DNA from: Photobacterium lutimaris
Lineage (GTDB): Bacteria > Pseudomonadota > Gammaproteobacteria > Enterobacterales > Vibrionaceae
Length of the DNA stretch: 64,000 bases
Direction of reading: 5' to 3'
NCBI RefSeq assembly: GCF_003025555.1
Contig: NZ_PYMH01000001.1
Span: forward strand, 992,001-1,056,000
Position numbers and translations under genes: made by a program. Numbering within the stretch: the first letter of the stretch is position 1; every line of letters starts with the position of its first letter. Positions 49,505 through 58,464 of this stretch are shown in pieces. Below the pieces are notes generated by a model that was not told the origin of the DNA, made no database searches, and worked only from the letters and a program-made list of their open reading frames with translations.

Positions 49505-51037
49505 TCATAAGTATTTTTCTATCGGGAAGAACTGCAAAAAACGAGATTGAAGTCGTTCCCAGCGACCTGCTTCTGGTTCGCTGTCCCAGCTCTCCATACC
49601 GGAATACCAACGGATGTCACCGTTATCCAGGTTAAGCCGCCAGCTATTATCTTCGCTCATCGCCCTCTCGATATCATCAGCCAGACCTTTAGCGATACGC
49701 TCATCTTCAATCACCAGAATCGACTCTGTATTAAGGTAGGTTGAGCGTAAGTTGAAGTTAAAAGAGCCAATAACTGCCACTTTTCGGTCAAAAACAACAG
49801 ACTTTGCATGAAGGCCGTAGGCTGTAGTTGGGGCGCACTTTGACTCGTCTCGCGTAGACTCCACACACAATTGCGCCTCTGGTTTTAACTCAAACAGCTG
49901 GATGCCATGATCAAGCATGTCGTGTCGCCGGCCCGCATAACCAGAATGATTAGTCACGAGATCATTAGAGACCATTGAATTGGTGAGTGCTTTTACCTGA
50001 ATACCATCATTGATTAATAGCGCCAGCATACCAAGCTGGCGATCATCAAATATCAAATAGGCCGATTCCACTACAATTTCTTGCTGAGACAAATGAGAGA
50101 GCTTAGCTAAGAACCTAGCCGTCTCTTTTGGCTTGTTGGTGTTATCAACATCAACAGGTATGGGCTGATCAGAAATATAACGCGCTTCAACCCAAGTCAT
50201 CTCATCCATCAAGTCTTTAAGGAAGGTATTTGCGACGTCACTTCCCTCCGGTAATGAAGGGTAAGACTTGGAACTAGGAGCAACAATGTTATCTAGCTTA
50301 GGCAATTCTGTTGTGGCTTCCCCTCCCAACAAACTGACAGGGTATGCCCAACGACTCCCCCAATACTCCCCAAAATTCGCTTGAATATCAGTAACCACAG
50401 ATCCTATCACCAGCACATCTCGGTCACGGAAATTAATTTCATCTGAAAGATCAAAGTATTCATCACCAATATTACGCCCGCCCACAATCGACATAGCACC
50501 ATCAACAGTAAAGGACTTATTGTGCATACGACGGTTTAAGCGATCAAAATCCCCTAAAAAGTTTAGCCACTTGGTTACACCACGACGGGTAGGAATTGGG
50601 TTGAAGATGCGGATCTGTATATGAGGATGTGAATCAAGTGCCGTCAGCAAATCCTCTCGTTCGTCGAGATTGATATCATCGAGCATGATACGGACTTTCA
50701 CACCGCGATCTGCAGCCGCGATGATACGTTTGGCTAGGTATTTACCCGAATTGTCTGAGTTCCATATGTAATACTGTATATCGATGCTGTGTTCAGCACT
50801 CTCGATAAGTGCCAGTCGCTGAGCCAGTGCATCCCAGCCAGTATCCTGTAGCAGAACAGCACTCGTTCCTTGTTTAGATTGCTCCGGCCGAGCGGTGTCA
50901 ACCAAATCTGACAATGTACTACTCAATGCCGGGACTGACGGCTCAGTTGGGTGCTCAATTTCCTTGGGAAGGGACGCACAGCCGTTAAGAATTGCAACGG
51001 CGAACATGATGGCACTAATGCGTTGGAGCACTTGCAT
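49505..51037 (-). CDS. Phospholipase D-family lipoprotein, cardiolipin synthase C-like
   Basis: A 510-residue protein with a lipoprotein signal (MQVLQRISAIMFAVAILNGC, lipobox cysteine at about 20) and two HKD catalytic motifs: HNKSFTVDGAMSIVGGRNIGDEYF (about residue 173) and HAKSVVFDRKVAVIGSFNFNLRS (about 415). The pattern and the ALDSHPHIQIRIFNPIPTRRG stretch match the ClsC/YmdC group, which makes cardiolipin from phosphatidylglycerol and phosphatidylethanolamine. As a lipoprotein it would act at the periplasmic face of the envelope. Monocistronic; AGGAAG lies nine bases before the ATG. No ymdB-like partner gene is adjacent. Confidence 0.87.
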   Translation of the reverse strand: MQVLQRISAIMFAVAILNGCASLPKEIEHPTEPSVPALSSTLSDLVDTARPEQSKQGTSAVLLQDTGWDALAQRLALIESAEHSIDIQYYIWNSDNSGKYLAKRIIAAADRGVKVRIMLDDINLDEREDLLTALDSHPHIQIRIFNPIPTRRGVTKWLNFLGDFDRLNRRMHNKSFTVDGAMSIVGGRNIGDEYFDLSDEINFRDRDVLVIGSVVTDIQANFGEYWGSRWAYPVSLLGGEATTELPKLDNIVAPSSKSYPSLPEGSDVANTFLKDLMDEMTWVEARYISDQPIPVDVDNTNKPKETARFLAKLSHLSQQEIVVESAYLIFDDRQLGMLALLINDGIQVKALTNSMVSNDLVTNHSGYAGRRHDMLDHGIQLFELKPEAQLCVESTRDESKCAPTTAYGLHAKSVVFDRKVAVIGSFNFNLRSTYLNTESILVIEDERIAKGLADDIERAMSEDNSWRLNLDNGDIRWYSGMESWDSEPEAGRWERLQSRFLQFFPIEKYL

Positions 51038-51355
51038 TTATTAGACTTCCTATTTACTTCGAGTAACCAGTTCTGGTTCTATCTATCCATAAAAATTTAG
51101 TATATCAAACTAGCCAGCTAACATCGCTATTGAGTTATTACTCTACCCCCATAATCCCTCTAATACGCTACCGCCAAGCTCACAGCAAAGTCTCATCGGA
51201 AGATGAATTGCCAGCAGTGCAAGTAACGCACTGGATTTGCATTTGTAGCAGACAACCTCCTCACAGTTTAACTAATTGATTGGCATAAAAGATTGCTGTC
51301 TGAATGGCTACACGGCATGGTAACGGCAGGTTTTATTTTTCTTTCAGGCTTCATC
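51038..51355. other. Divergent promoter region
   Basis: 318 bases between the phospholipase D gene and the lactonase gene. The lactonase frame is open from TTG 51293, but the ATG at 51356 is the better start. No RNA gene or strong repeat was seen. Confidence 0.4.
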
Positions 51356-52390
51356 ATGACAACGTTAAACCACCTGCACTTCTATGTTGGTACTTACACC
51401 GACACACCAAGTACTAGCGAAGGCATTGCTCACATCACCCTAGACCCCATGACCGGTGAGATTACCCGCCAGAACGAGCTCGTATCATTACGTAATCCCT
51501 CTTATCTCACCACGACGAGCAAAGGACTTTACAGCTTTAGTGAAATCTCACAACAAGAAGGCGCAGCTCTGCAATTCTCTTCGCGCATGGGGAATATCTA
51601 TCTTCCCATTGCGGGGGATTTTCCTTGTCATCTCGATATAAAAAACCCCTATCTCGCCGTGGCGAATTATGGTTCTGGAAATGTAGTGGTTTATCTAATA
51701 GACGAAGATGGCCGACCATTGCAGGCTATTGCTGACTTATACGAAGGGGGGAACGGGCCAAACAAAGATCGTCAGCTCTCCCCTCATGCGCATCAAGTGA
51801 CCTTCCTTAAACATTCGAATCAATTAGCTATCGTCGATCTTGGTTCTGATCGTATTCGGTTTTATGACTGTGACACAAAGAGTGGCAAACACACATTCAC
51901 GCTCGGGCAAAGCATCGCTATGCCTGCTGGCTCGGGGCCCCGGCATCTAGTATTCAACCAATACGAAACACATGCCTATGTGGTCTGTGAATTATCTGAA
52001 ACGCTCGTTGTACTCACTAAAACTGACGGCATTTGGGCGATCACGCATCAATGCGAACTATTAAGTAATGCTGAAAATGGCGAGGCCGCATCAGCTGTTC
52101 GCCTTTCTGCCGATGAGAGGTTCTTATACGTCTCTTGTCGCGCTCAAAACAAGATCTGTGCGTTTGATGTCTCCAGTGAAGAGCCAGTCATACTTGATGT
52201 TTATGACTGTCAGGGGCAGTTCCCGAGAGACTTTGCCATATCTGAAAACGGACAATGGCTCATCGTAGCCAATCAGCATTCGAATACTATCGCCAGCTTT
52301 AAGCGCAGTGTAGAGACGGGAGAAATAACACCAACGGGATATCAATGCAGCGTTGATGCACCAGTGTGTTTAGCGGAAGTGACTCATTGA
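51356..52390 (+). CDS. Lactonase-family beta-propeller protein
   Basis: A 344-residue protein of the 7-bladed YbhE/Pgl lactonase family: FYVGTYTDTPSTSEGIAHITLDPMTGEI at the start, the recurring blades LAVANYGSGNVVVYLIDEDGRPL, SPHAHQVTFL, PRHLVFNQYETHAYVVCELSETLVVL, and GQFPRDFAISENGQWLIVANQHSNTI near the end. Members hydrolyse 6-phosphogluconolactone or other sugar lactones. The substrate is not fixed by sequence. I use the ATG at 51356, where homologues begin. The upstream extension (MLSEWLHGMVTAGFIFLSGF) looks like a membrane segment and could be real if translation starts at TTG 51293, but that codon lacks a good ribosome site. Single gene. Confidence 0.83.
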   Translation: MTTLNHLHFYVGTYTDTPSTSEGIAHITLDPMTGEITRQNELVSLRNPSYLTTTSKGLYSFSEISQQEGAALQFSSRMGNIYLPIAGDFPCHLDIKNPYLAVANYGSGNVVVYLIDEDGRPLQAIADLYEGGNGPNKDRQLSPHAHQVTFLKHSNQLAIVDLGSDRIRFYDCDTKSGKHTFTLGQSIAMPAGSGPRHLVFNQYETHAYVVCELSETLVVLTKTDGIWAITHQCELLSNAENGEAASAVRLSADERFLYVSCRAQNKICAFDVSSEEPVILDVYDCQGQFPRDFAISENGQWLIVANQHSNTIASFKRSVETGEITPTGYQCSVDAPVCLAEVTH

Positions 52391-52458
52391 AGTATTCGCT
52401 ATCGTAGGGAAAGAATAAGCAAATAGAATATGCCTCTGTGGATTCACAGAGGCATTAA

Positions 52459-53106
52459 TTATGCCGTTTTCAGCTTGGCAAGTACTTCGTGAAGCGAAGG
52501 CACAATCGCATGACCGAACTGGCGTACTTCGTCACACGGTTCAACCAAATCAGGGATCTGAAACGTCATCATGTTGGCTGCAACAGCCGATCTGACACCA
52601 TTGTTCGAATCTTCAAAGGCCAGACAATGTTGAGGTTCAACATTTAAGCGGCTAGCCGCCAGTTGGTAGATCTCTGGATGAGGTTTGCCATTCGCCACTT
52701 CACAACCGGTTGTGAGGTTATCAATGTACTTCGCCAAACCAGCCAGCTCTAATTTTTTCGTGGCAACTTCATGAGCGGTAGACGTCGCGACAGCAATCGG
52801 TGTGCCCTGCGCTTTCAACCACTCCAATAGCTCAATCACGCCTTCTTTTAAGGGGATCGCCTGATGTTTTACCACTGCATTATAACGCGTGCGCCATTCA
52901 TCATGCAGGCGGTCTAAGTCATCGCCATAGGCTTTACGAAAGATGACGTCAATGCTCGCAGCATTACAACCAATAATAGAAAGATAAACATCTTCATGGA
53001 ATGGCAGATTTTGTACTGCACAAGCTTCTTTAAAGATACGCATACAAACGCGCTCAGTATCGAGAAGCAAGCCATCCATGTCGAAAATAGCAGCTTGATA
53101 ATTCAT
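52459..53106 (-). CDS. HAD-superfamily phosphatase, beta-phosphoglucomutase-like
   Basis: A 215-residue HAD hydrolase with all four motifs: the nucleophile Asp in AIFDMDGLLLDTE (about residues 5-17), the Thr/Ser in PIAVATSTA, the Lys in GKPHPEIY and the acidic residue pair in CLAFEDSNNGVRSA. The C1-type helical cap makes it a small-molecule phosphatase or phosphomutase of the YieH/YcjU group. The frame is open 16 codons upstream, but the ATG at 53106 places motif I at the usual distance from the N-terminus. The gene is alone between convergent and divergent neighbours. Confidence 0.87.
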   Translation of the reverse strand: MNYQAAIFDMDGLLLDTERVCMRIFKEACAVQNLPFHEDVYLSIIGCNAASIDVIFRKAYGDDLDRLHDEWRTRYNAVVKHQAIPLKEGVIELLEWLKAQGTPIAVATSTAHEVATKKLELAGLAKYIDNLTTGCEVANGKPHPEIYQLAASRLNVEPQHCLAFEDSNNGVRSAVAANMMTFQIPDLVEPCDEVRQFGHAIVPSLHEVLAKLKTA

Positions 53107-53384
53107 TACTTCACAGACTTTTTGGTGGAGACAACGCATTTTGACACAATGCACGATGATTTAGCTATAAAAACGGATATGGAAACGACTCTCTGCCCTA
53201 TTTCCGTCTAAGTCGAGTTTGGCCCTTTTACCACCAGTTGCAGCGCCAAAGGCCCTTCGCACGCATAATTTCAGTTACATAGTCCAACAAAGGTGCGATA
53301 ATCCCGCAACTCCGTATTCCGACAGTCAGTCGGTACACAAAGAACTGTGATTCAAAAGTAACTTAATCAGTAGGACATCCTTCA

Positions 53385-53981
53385 ATGCGCGCCTTTGTAT
53401 TACGAGCCAGATCCGCTCCTACCGACAGCCAGCAACTACTGGCTTCAGTTGGCCAAGAAGCTCACACCGAAATTTTGGCCCATACCCTAATGAATTCTAT
53501 CTTTGTGGCGCAATCGCACCGCGAAGATGTCATCGTACACTTGGTACTGGAAAGTACACAGGATTTCTCTCGTACCGTTACCTTTGTAGCCAATGAGATG
53601 ACCAACATTGGTGGCTTTCATGAGCAGGCATTGCTAGCCAAGGTGGCCAAAGCATTGGACGCTTCTCGAGGAATGACCAAAGAGCAAGAGCGTCAAGTTG
53701 AACCGGGGATCACCGTTCAAACCAAGAGCTTTGAAAAGTTAGTAAAAGAACTCGCTGAAGATTACCAGCTATATATGATGGACAAGAAAGGCGCGTCAAT
53801 TCGCGAACAAGAATTCAGCGGCAACGTCTGTTTCTTGTTGACCGATCATATCCCAATGCCGAAGAAAACCTATAAGAGCCTAGAGCGTCTTGGTACCCAG
53901 AAGATCAGCCTTGGACCAAAGATGATTTTTGCTTCACAGTGTGTCGTACTGATCCACAACGAGCTGGATCTTTGCGAATAA
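53385..53981 (+). CDS. trmY: TrmY / UPF0217-family SPOUT methyltransferase homologue
   Basis: A 198-residue protein of the TrmY family (MRAFVLRARSAPTDSQ, then LAHTLMNSIFVAQSHREDVIVHLVLEST and the SPOUT knot region FLLTDHIPMPKKTYKSLERLGTQKISLGPKMIFASQCVVLIHNELD). Archaeal TrmY N1-methylates pseudouridine 54 of tRNA. Bacterial members occur in Vibrio and related genera (for example the UPF0217 protein of V. cholerae), where the methylated base is not known from tRNA, so the bacterial substrate is open. The SAM-binding trefoil knot looks complete. Monocistronic, followed by a terminator-like structure. Confidence 0.85.
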   Translation: MRAFVLRARSAPTDSQQLLASVGQEAHTEILAHTLMNSIFVAQSHREDVIVHLVLESTQDFSRTVTFVANEMTNIGGFHEQALLAKVAKALDASRGMTKEQERQVEPGITVQTKSFEKLVKELAEDYQLYMMDKKGASIREQEFSGNVCFLLTDHIPMPKKTYKSLERLGTQKISLGPKMIFASQCVVLIHNELDLCE

Positions 53982-54015
53982 CCAACGGTTATAGCTTGAA
54001 GAAAATGAGTTATCG

Positions 54016-54066
54016 AAAAGCCTGGACTGGAGCCTACGAATAATAATGGTTTCAACCCAGGCTTTT
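54016..54066 (+). terminator. Probable terminator of trmY
   Basis: The ten-base arms AAAAGCCTGG/CCAGGCTTTT are separated by a 31-base loop, and a further T extends the right arm, 35 bases after the trmY stop. The large loop makes it less certain. Confidence 0.6.
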
Positions 54067-54115
54067 TATTTAATGTCGCTACCAGATATCAAATCACAAA
54101 TCCGTTATTTATCAA

Positions 54116-54595
54116 TTAGTCAGCTTGCTTATACTTGTGCAACAGATCTAACGGAATATGGCAATAGTCATTGGGATAACGCGTTAATCGATCTTGATGC
54201 TCTTCATCGCTTTTGACGTAATTAGATAGCGGCATCACTTCAACAGCGATACGCTCTTTGTCTTTTTGCGTGTCAAGATACTCTCGGACCTGAACAAGGT
54301 GCGATGGATTCTGGCTATACACTCCCGTACGGTACTTTGGCCCCACGTCAGCGCCTTGCTTGTTGATACTGTATGGGTCGATGATTTCAAAGAAAAATGC
54401 CATTAGTTGTTTTATTGTCACGACTTCGGCATCAAATTGGATCAAGACACATTCAGCATAACCATCGTAATCACTTTGTGTGGTATGGGTCGTGCCGTTC
54501 GCACGACCGGCCTCAGTGAATGTCACACCGGGAAGATGTTTCATGAATTCCTGAACGCCCCACAGGCAGCCGCCAGCAAAGTAAATCTTTTCCAT
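54116..54595 (-). CDS. msrA: Peptide methionine sulfoxide reductase A
   Basis: A 159-residue MsrA reducing methionine-S-sulfoxide in proteins. The active-site motif is GGCLWGVQE with the catalytic Cys10 (usually GCFWC/GCFWG). Other motifs are GRANGTTHTTQSDYDGYAECVLIQFD, FFEIIDPYSINKQGADVGPKYRTGVY and the C-terminal YCHIPLDLLHKYK. It is a short cytoplasmic form without a second domain, and resolving cysteines near the C-terminus are few (only C in NDYCHIP), so the recycling mechanism may be the simpler two-cysteine type. AGGAGA precedes the ATG. Single gene. Confidence 0.93.
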   Translation of the reverse strand: MEKIYFAGGCLWGVQEFMKHLPGVTFTEAGRANGTTHTTQSDYDGYAECVLIQFDAEVVTIKQLMAFFFEIIDPYSINKQGADVGPKYRTGVYSQNPSHLVQVREYLDTQKDKERIAVEVMPLSNYVKSDEEHQDRLTRYPNDYCHIPLDLLHKYKQAD

Positions 54596-54708
54596 TTCAG
54601 TCTCCTGAGTTTTTATTATGATTTAATTACAGAGAACTCAATAGCAAGAACTCGATGCCAACAAGATAGCGAAGATTACCTTGCTATCCTTGGCATTTTA
54701 AACGGTGA

Positions 54709-55959
54709 TTACTCGCCACTTTTCCGCTTTGGCTTAAACTGCTTAATGCTCTTCTTCGCTTGACTACGGCGGTTGGCTTTTTTGTCGCGCGGCGGGCGTT
54801 TTCGCTCAGTACTGGATACCTGCTCGGCAGGCTTATCCGTGACTGGAAACCCATCCAGTTCGGCAGTCTCCATCGAGCGGCCTGTTAGTTGGCGAATAGA
54901 CATCAGCGCCTCGGCTTCGCCATGACAAACTAAGGAAATGGCTAAACCATTTTGGCCTGCACGAGCAGTCCTGCCAACTCGGTGTACATAGACTGGCGCA
55001 TTCTCGGGAAGATCCGCATTGATCACCACAGGTAGCGCATCAACATGTATGCCACGGGAAAGCAGATCGGTCGTGATCAACACTCGGGTTTCAAGCGATT
55101 TGAAATCAGCAAGGGTGTGTTCCCGTGCCGACTGATCTTTATCACCATGCAAAGCTGCAACGCTGATACCAGCTTTATTCAAACGCTTAGCCAGGGTGTC
55201 TGCCGCTTTTTTCTCGCTCACAAAGACAAGTACTTGCTGCCAGTTGTTTTGCTTCAACAGAGCAATCAAGGCTTGAGGTTTACTCCCCTTGTTAACCAAA
55301 TAAAGCTGCTCTTTGATTTCGTCAACCACACTGTTCTGCAGGTTAGCTGCAATGCGCTCCGGCTGATACATCACCCCTAGCGCAGCCGCTTCCAGTGTTT
55401 CAGGCAAGGTTGCAGAGAACAACAACGTCTGTCGTGCGGCAGGAGCAAAAGAGATGATCTTCTGTACATCGGGCCAAAAACCCATTTCCAACAGTCTATC
55501 AGCCTCATCAAGTACCAGGAGTTTCAAAGACTTCAGCGACACAATCTCTTTGCTGAGGAAATCCAGTAAACGCCCAGGTGTCGCAACAAGCACTTGAGCA
55601 CCCGATCCCAGTTCTTCCTTTTGCATGTCAGCAGAGACACCGCCACATAACATGGTGACTTTAAGGCCGAGTTTGTTAGCGACTTGCTGTAAAGAGGTCG
55701 TGACCTGTGAGGCTAACTCACGGGTTGGCACCAAAACTAAACTTTGGATCTCATTTTGCTCAGCATCGACCTTCTGCAACATCGGCAAACCAAAAGCGAA
55801 GGTTTTACCACTTCCCGTTTGCGCCAACGCCAACACATCTTTCCCCTTGATAATGGTAGGGATTGCGAGTCGCTGTATGTCTGTTGGAGTGGTAAGTTGG
55901 CTTGGCAATGCGCTCAATACCACCGTATTTAATTGCAACGAAGCAAAAGTCATGGGCAT
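54709..55959 (-). CDS. DEAD-box ATP-dependent RNA helicase, RhlE-like
   Basis: A 416-residue DEAD-box helicase with motif Q region (FASLQLNTVVLSAL...TTPTDIQRLAIP), motif I AQTGSGKT, Ia PTRELASQ, Ib TPGRL, II VLDEADRLLEMGF, III SAT, IV LVFVSEKKAADTLAKRL, V ITTDLLSRGIHVDALPVVINADLP and VI HRVGRTARAGQNG. The tail is Lys/Arg-rich (ERKRPPRDKKANRRSQAKKSIKQFKPKRKSGE), typical of RNA-binding extensions of RhlE-type enzymes acting in ribosome assembly or mRNA decay. Two adjacent ATGs (MPM) leave the start uncertain by two residues. Single gene. Confidence 0.93.
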   Translation of the reverse strand: MPMTFASLQLNTVVLSALPSQLTTPTDIQRLAIPTIIKGKDVLALAQTGSGKTFAFGLPMLQKVDAEQNEIQSLVLVPTRELASQVTTSLQQVANKLGLKVTMLCGGVSADMQKEELGSGAQVLVATPGRLLDFLSKEIVSLKSLKLLVLDEADRLLEMGFWPDVQKIISFAPAARQTLLFSATLPETLEAAALGVMYQPERIAANLQNSVVDEIKEQLYLVNKGSKPQALIALLKQNNWQQVLVFVSEKKAADTLAKRLNKAGISVAALHGDKDQSAREHTLADFKSLETRVLITTDLLSRGIHVDALPVVINADLPENAPVYVHRVGRTARAGQNGLAISLVCHGEAEALMSIRQLTGRSMETAELDGFPVTDKPAEQVSSTERKRPPRDKKANRRSQAKKSIKQFKPKRKSGE

Positions 55960-56072
55960 TAACTGTCACGATTGAAAAATGGATGCGCAGTCTACCAGTC
56001 CATCCAAAGATTTTATAGGGACTTGATGCACTTACTCGCCTAACCTTGCAAGTAAACACAGCATGATTCGCG

Positions 56073-57002
56073 CTAATCTGCCGTTAGCCGATTAATAAAG
56101 CACAGCTGATGATATAAAGCTTCAGTCTTTGGCATATCAACGCCCTGCTCTGCCGCCATCTCCAATACATTTTTGTACATATACTGCAATTCCATCTCAC
56201 GGCTATTACGCCTGTCCAATAGCATACTGGTCAAATACGGTTTCATCTTGGCGGTATTGTTCAACATAGTATCGATTAGGCTTGGATCAAGGGATGACCC
56301 CATCGCTTCAGCAGCAATACACACCTCTTGCATGATTGCTTTTACCAGTGCGACCGTTTCACTACAGGCCATGATTTGCGCAGTATCGGTATCCAACACA
56401 GCTGATAGCCCATTGTAGGGCACATTCCACAATAGCTTTTTCCAGCGGGCATCAAGAATGCTACTTTCAACATCCACTTCAACCCCACAGCACTGAAAGT
56501 CATCAGCAACGCTGGTTAACGCGGGCATACCCGATTCGCCATATACCCCTAATGTTAACCGCCCGTAATCGAGATGGTGTATATGACCCGGCCCGACTTT
56601 GTTCGAGCAGATAAAGCACAGTCCACCTGCGGTATAGTCGAGAGCAAGTTGATTGGTGAGCGTCTGCTCGGCACCGATTCCATTTTGCAATAAAAGAACA
56701 AGCGTGTCCGGTTTAAGCAAGGGACGAATTAATTCTTCAAGCTGATGATTCTGTGTGGTTTTCAGTGCCACTATCACAACATCGGCTTTCGGCATTGTGT
56801 GGCTGGTGTTGTACGCCTTGATTGTATCGGCTGGTATTGAATAGTCACCGTAATGGGACTCAACCTTTAACCCATGCTCACTAACGAATTGATAATCTCT
56901 GTTGAGCAGGAAGTGGACATCGTATCCGCCATGGTGCAATCGCGCACCGTAATATCCACCAATCGCACCGGTTCCAATGACTGCGTAGGTTTTATGATCC
57001 AT
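56073..57002 (-). CDS. Ketopantoate reductase family protein (PanE/ApbA)
   Basis: A 309-residue NADPH-dependent oxidoreductase of the ApbA/PanE family: Rossmann motif VIGTGAIGGYYGARL (residues about 8-22), VIVALKTTQNHQLEELIRPLL and LLLQNGIGAEQTL for the substrate region, and the C-terminal helical domain with the catalytic Lys region WKKLLWNVPYNGLSAVL. Members reduce 2-dehydropantoate to pantoate for coenzyme A synthesis, but many paralogues act on other 2-keto acids, so the substrate is not certain. Single gene on the minus strand. Confidence 0.86.
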   Translation of the reverse strand: MDHKTYAVIGTGAIGGYYGARLHHGGYDVHFLLNRDYQFVSEHGLKVESHYGDYSIPADTIKAYNTSHTMPKADVVIVALKTTQNHQLEELIRPLLKPDTLVLLLQNGIGAEQTLTNQLALDYTAGGLCFICSNKVGPGHIHHLDYGRLTLGVYGESGMPALTSVADDFQCCGVEVDVESSILDARWKKLLWNVPYNGLSAVLDTDTAQIMACSETVALVKAIMQEVCIAAEAMGSSLDPSLIDTMLNNTAKMKPYLTSMLLDRRNSREMELQYMYKNVLEMAAEQGVDMPKTEALYHQLCFINRLTAD

Positions 57003-57163
57003 TCCTTTAGGTCCCCTGATCCATGCATCACGATATTCTTAATATACCCTACCAAATTTTCTTAGGTCGGATTTATATTAAGCAACTAAATCAGCAAAAA
57101 TTCAATTTCGCTGTTAACCGCTGTAAAATAGGGAAAGGACAACAGTAAGAATAAGATGAAATT

Positions 57164-57415
57164 ATGATCAATGAAAATGATGTTATCACTAACCTAGACG
57201 AACTAGAGGCATTTCTGCTTTCAGTAGAAAACGGTGGTATGGGCCTAACAAACGTTGCTGGGATTGCTCTAGCAACCAACAATGCAGATGGTCGCCACTT
57301 TGTTGCAGTACTTGATGATAAACATCAACTTTTGCTTGGCCGCTGGGTAACTGACGACGTATACGAAAACGGCAAAGATCTTGTGCGTAATGGCCCCAAG
57401 AAACCGCTTCACTAA
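57164..57415 (+). CDS. Small conserved-looking protein, unknown function
   Basis: An 83-residue soluble protein (MINENDVITNLDELEAFLLS, then GMGLTNVAGIALATNNADGRHFVAVLDDKHQLLLGRWVTDDVYENGKDLV). It reads like a small alpha/beta domain with regular strand-turn-strand segments. No motif identifies a function. It lies between the PanE-like gene (divergent) and osmC (convergent), with a shared terminator downstream. The ribosome site is weak. Confidence 0.65.
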   Translation: MINENDVITNLDELEAFLLSVENGGMGLTNVAGIALATNNADGRHFVAVLDDKHQLLLGRWVTDDVYENGKDLVRNGPKKPLH

Positions 57416-57433
57416 GATTTAAGCCATAAAACA

Positions 57434-57465
57434 TAATGCCACCACACAATTTACTGGTGGCATTA
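57434..57465. terminator. Bidirectional terminator between convergent genes
   Basis: The ten-base stem TAATGCCACC/GGTGGCATTA with a twelve-base loop lies in the 51-base gap between the stops of the genes at 57164-57415 and 57467-57937. Confidence 0.75.
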
Positions 57466-57466
57466 T

Positions 57467-57937
57467 TTAACATTCGATTATATCAACAGTGATCGTGGTT
57501 TTGACCGAGTTGGCAATAAAGCAGTTTTCATGCGCTACATGATGCATTTTTTCCAACACGTCTCTTGAAGGTACTCTTGACCCAGAAAATTGAATTGCAG
57601 GCCTTAGTGTTACTTTCGTGATTGAGCTTCTGCCTCCCCCCTCTTCCTCCAGCATTCCAAACGCTTCATCATTGTATTTATCAACTATGTACTTACGCTT
57701 TGCTGCAATCGTTAAGAAAGCCATCATATGACAGCTTGATAATGCTGCAATAAATGCTTCTTCTGGATCGACATAATCAGGCGTTGAACATGGTTGTGGG
57801 ACAATATGATGGGAAGCCGATGCAGTTATAGTTTCACCACCATCAAAGCGCCATTGGTGACTTCGGTGAAATTGATTATCAATAAATGGCTCATGCTGAC
57901 TACGTCGCCAAGATATTTCAGATCCAAACTCTATCAT
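57467..57937 (-). CDS. OsmC/Ohr-family peroxide reductase
   Basis: A protein of about 156 residues of the OsmC family, which reduces organic hydroperoxides using two reactive cysteines. These are visible in FIAALSSCHMMAFLTIAAKR and HHVAHENCFIANSVKTTITVD. The N-terminal Arg needed for catalysis is probably within HQWRFDGGE. The family subgroup is YhfA-like rather than true Ohr (inference from the long central insert with KYNDEAFGMLEEEGGG). ATG 57937 is taken as start. A GTG two codons earlier has a closer ribosome site and cannot be excluded. Confidence 0.87.
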   Translation of the reverse strand: MIEFGSEISWRRSQHEPFIDNQFHRSHQWRFDGGETITASASHHIVPQPCSTPDYVDPEEAFIAALSSCHMMAFLTIAAKRKYIVDKYNDEAFGMLEEEGGGRSSITKVTLRPAIQFSGSRVPSRDVLEKMHHVAHENCFIANSVKTTITVDIIEC

Positions 57938-58191
57938 AAACACCGCGCTCCTTTACATTAACGCCACCCCAAACAAGCATACTGGCAACATTCCGGCAAT
58001 TAATATTAATTAATATACTAATTCAGCATTTTGAATCGTTTATTTGTGAAACCAATCACATCATGTTTGGTACAGCTTTATATCGCTATGATATCTTTTG
58101 CATAGGAGCACAATAGCTCACTCACACATAGCATTATAGAAAAATCCGCAGAGATACTGATCTTAGGATGTGGTTTATATGAGGTTGATTT

Positions 58192-58389
58192 ATGGATCAA
58201 GCGGACAGTCTACGAAGCCTTTTTGCCAAACAGTCGGCAAGAGAGAAGCTGATACAATGTAGGGATAAGTTACGTAGTGCAATTAAAATGGGAAACTATG
58301 AAGAAGTACAATTATTAACGGAAGAGCTAGAACATGCCCTATCGCATTTCGAAGCCAGTCTTGAAGACGATGCCCGTGATCTTCCCTAG
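58192..58389 (+). CDS. Small helical protein, unknown function
   Basis: A 65-residue, highly charged, fully helical protein (MDQADSLRSLFAKQSAREKL, then DKLRSAIKMGNYEEVQLLTEELEHALSHFEASLEDDARDLP). Heptad-like spacing of Leu and Ala suggests a short helical hairpin or coiled coil. The ribosome site GAGGT precedes the ATG by six bases. It lies next to the distal end of the CRISPR array, but nothing in the sequence links it to CRISPR function. Confidence 0.65.
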   Translation: MDQADSLRSLFAKQSAREKLIQCRDKLRSAIKMGNYEEVQLLTEELEHALSHFEASLEDDARDLP

Positions 58390-58412
58390 TGTTTCCAATT
58401 TATCAATAATTC

Positions 58413-58442
58413 GACATAGAGACATAGAGACATAGAGACATA
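58413..58442. repeat. Octanucleotide tandem repeat (GACATAGA)
   Basis: About 3.75 tandem copies of GACATAGA, 22 bases before the degenerate end of the CRISPR array. Confidence 0.85.
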
Positions 58443-58464
58443 CTATGATCATTCCCCTACCTGT

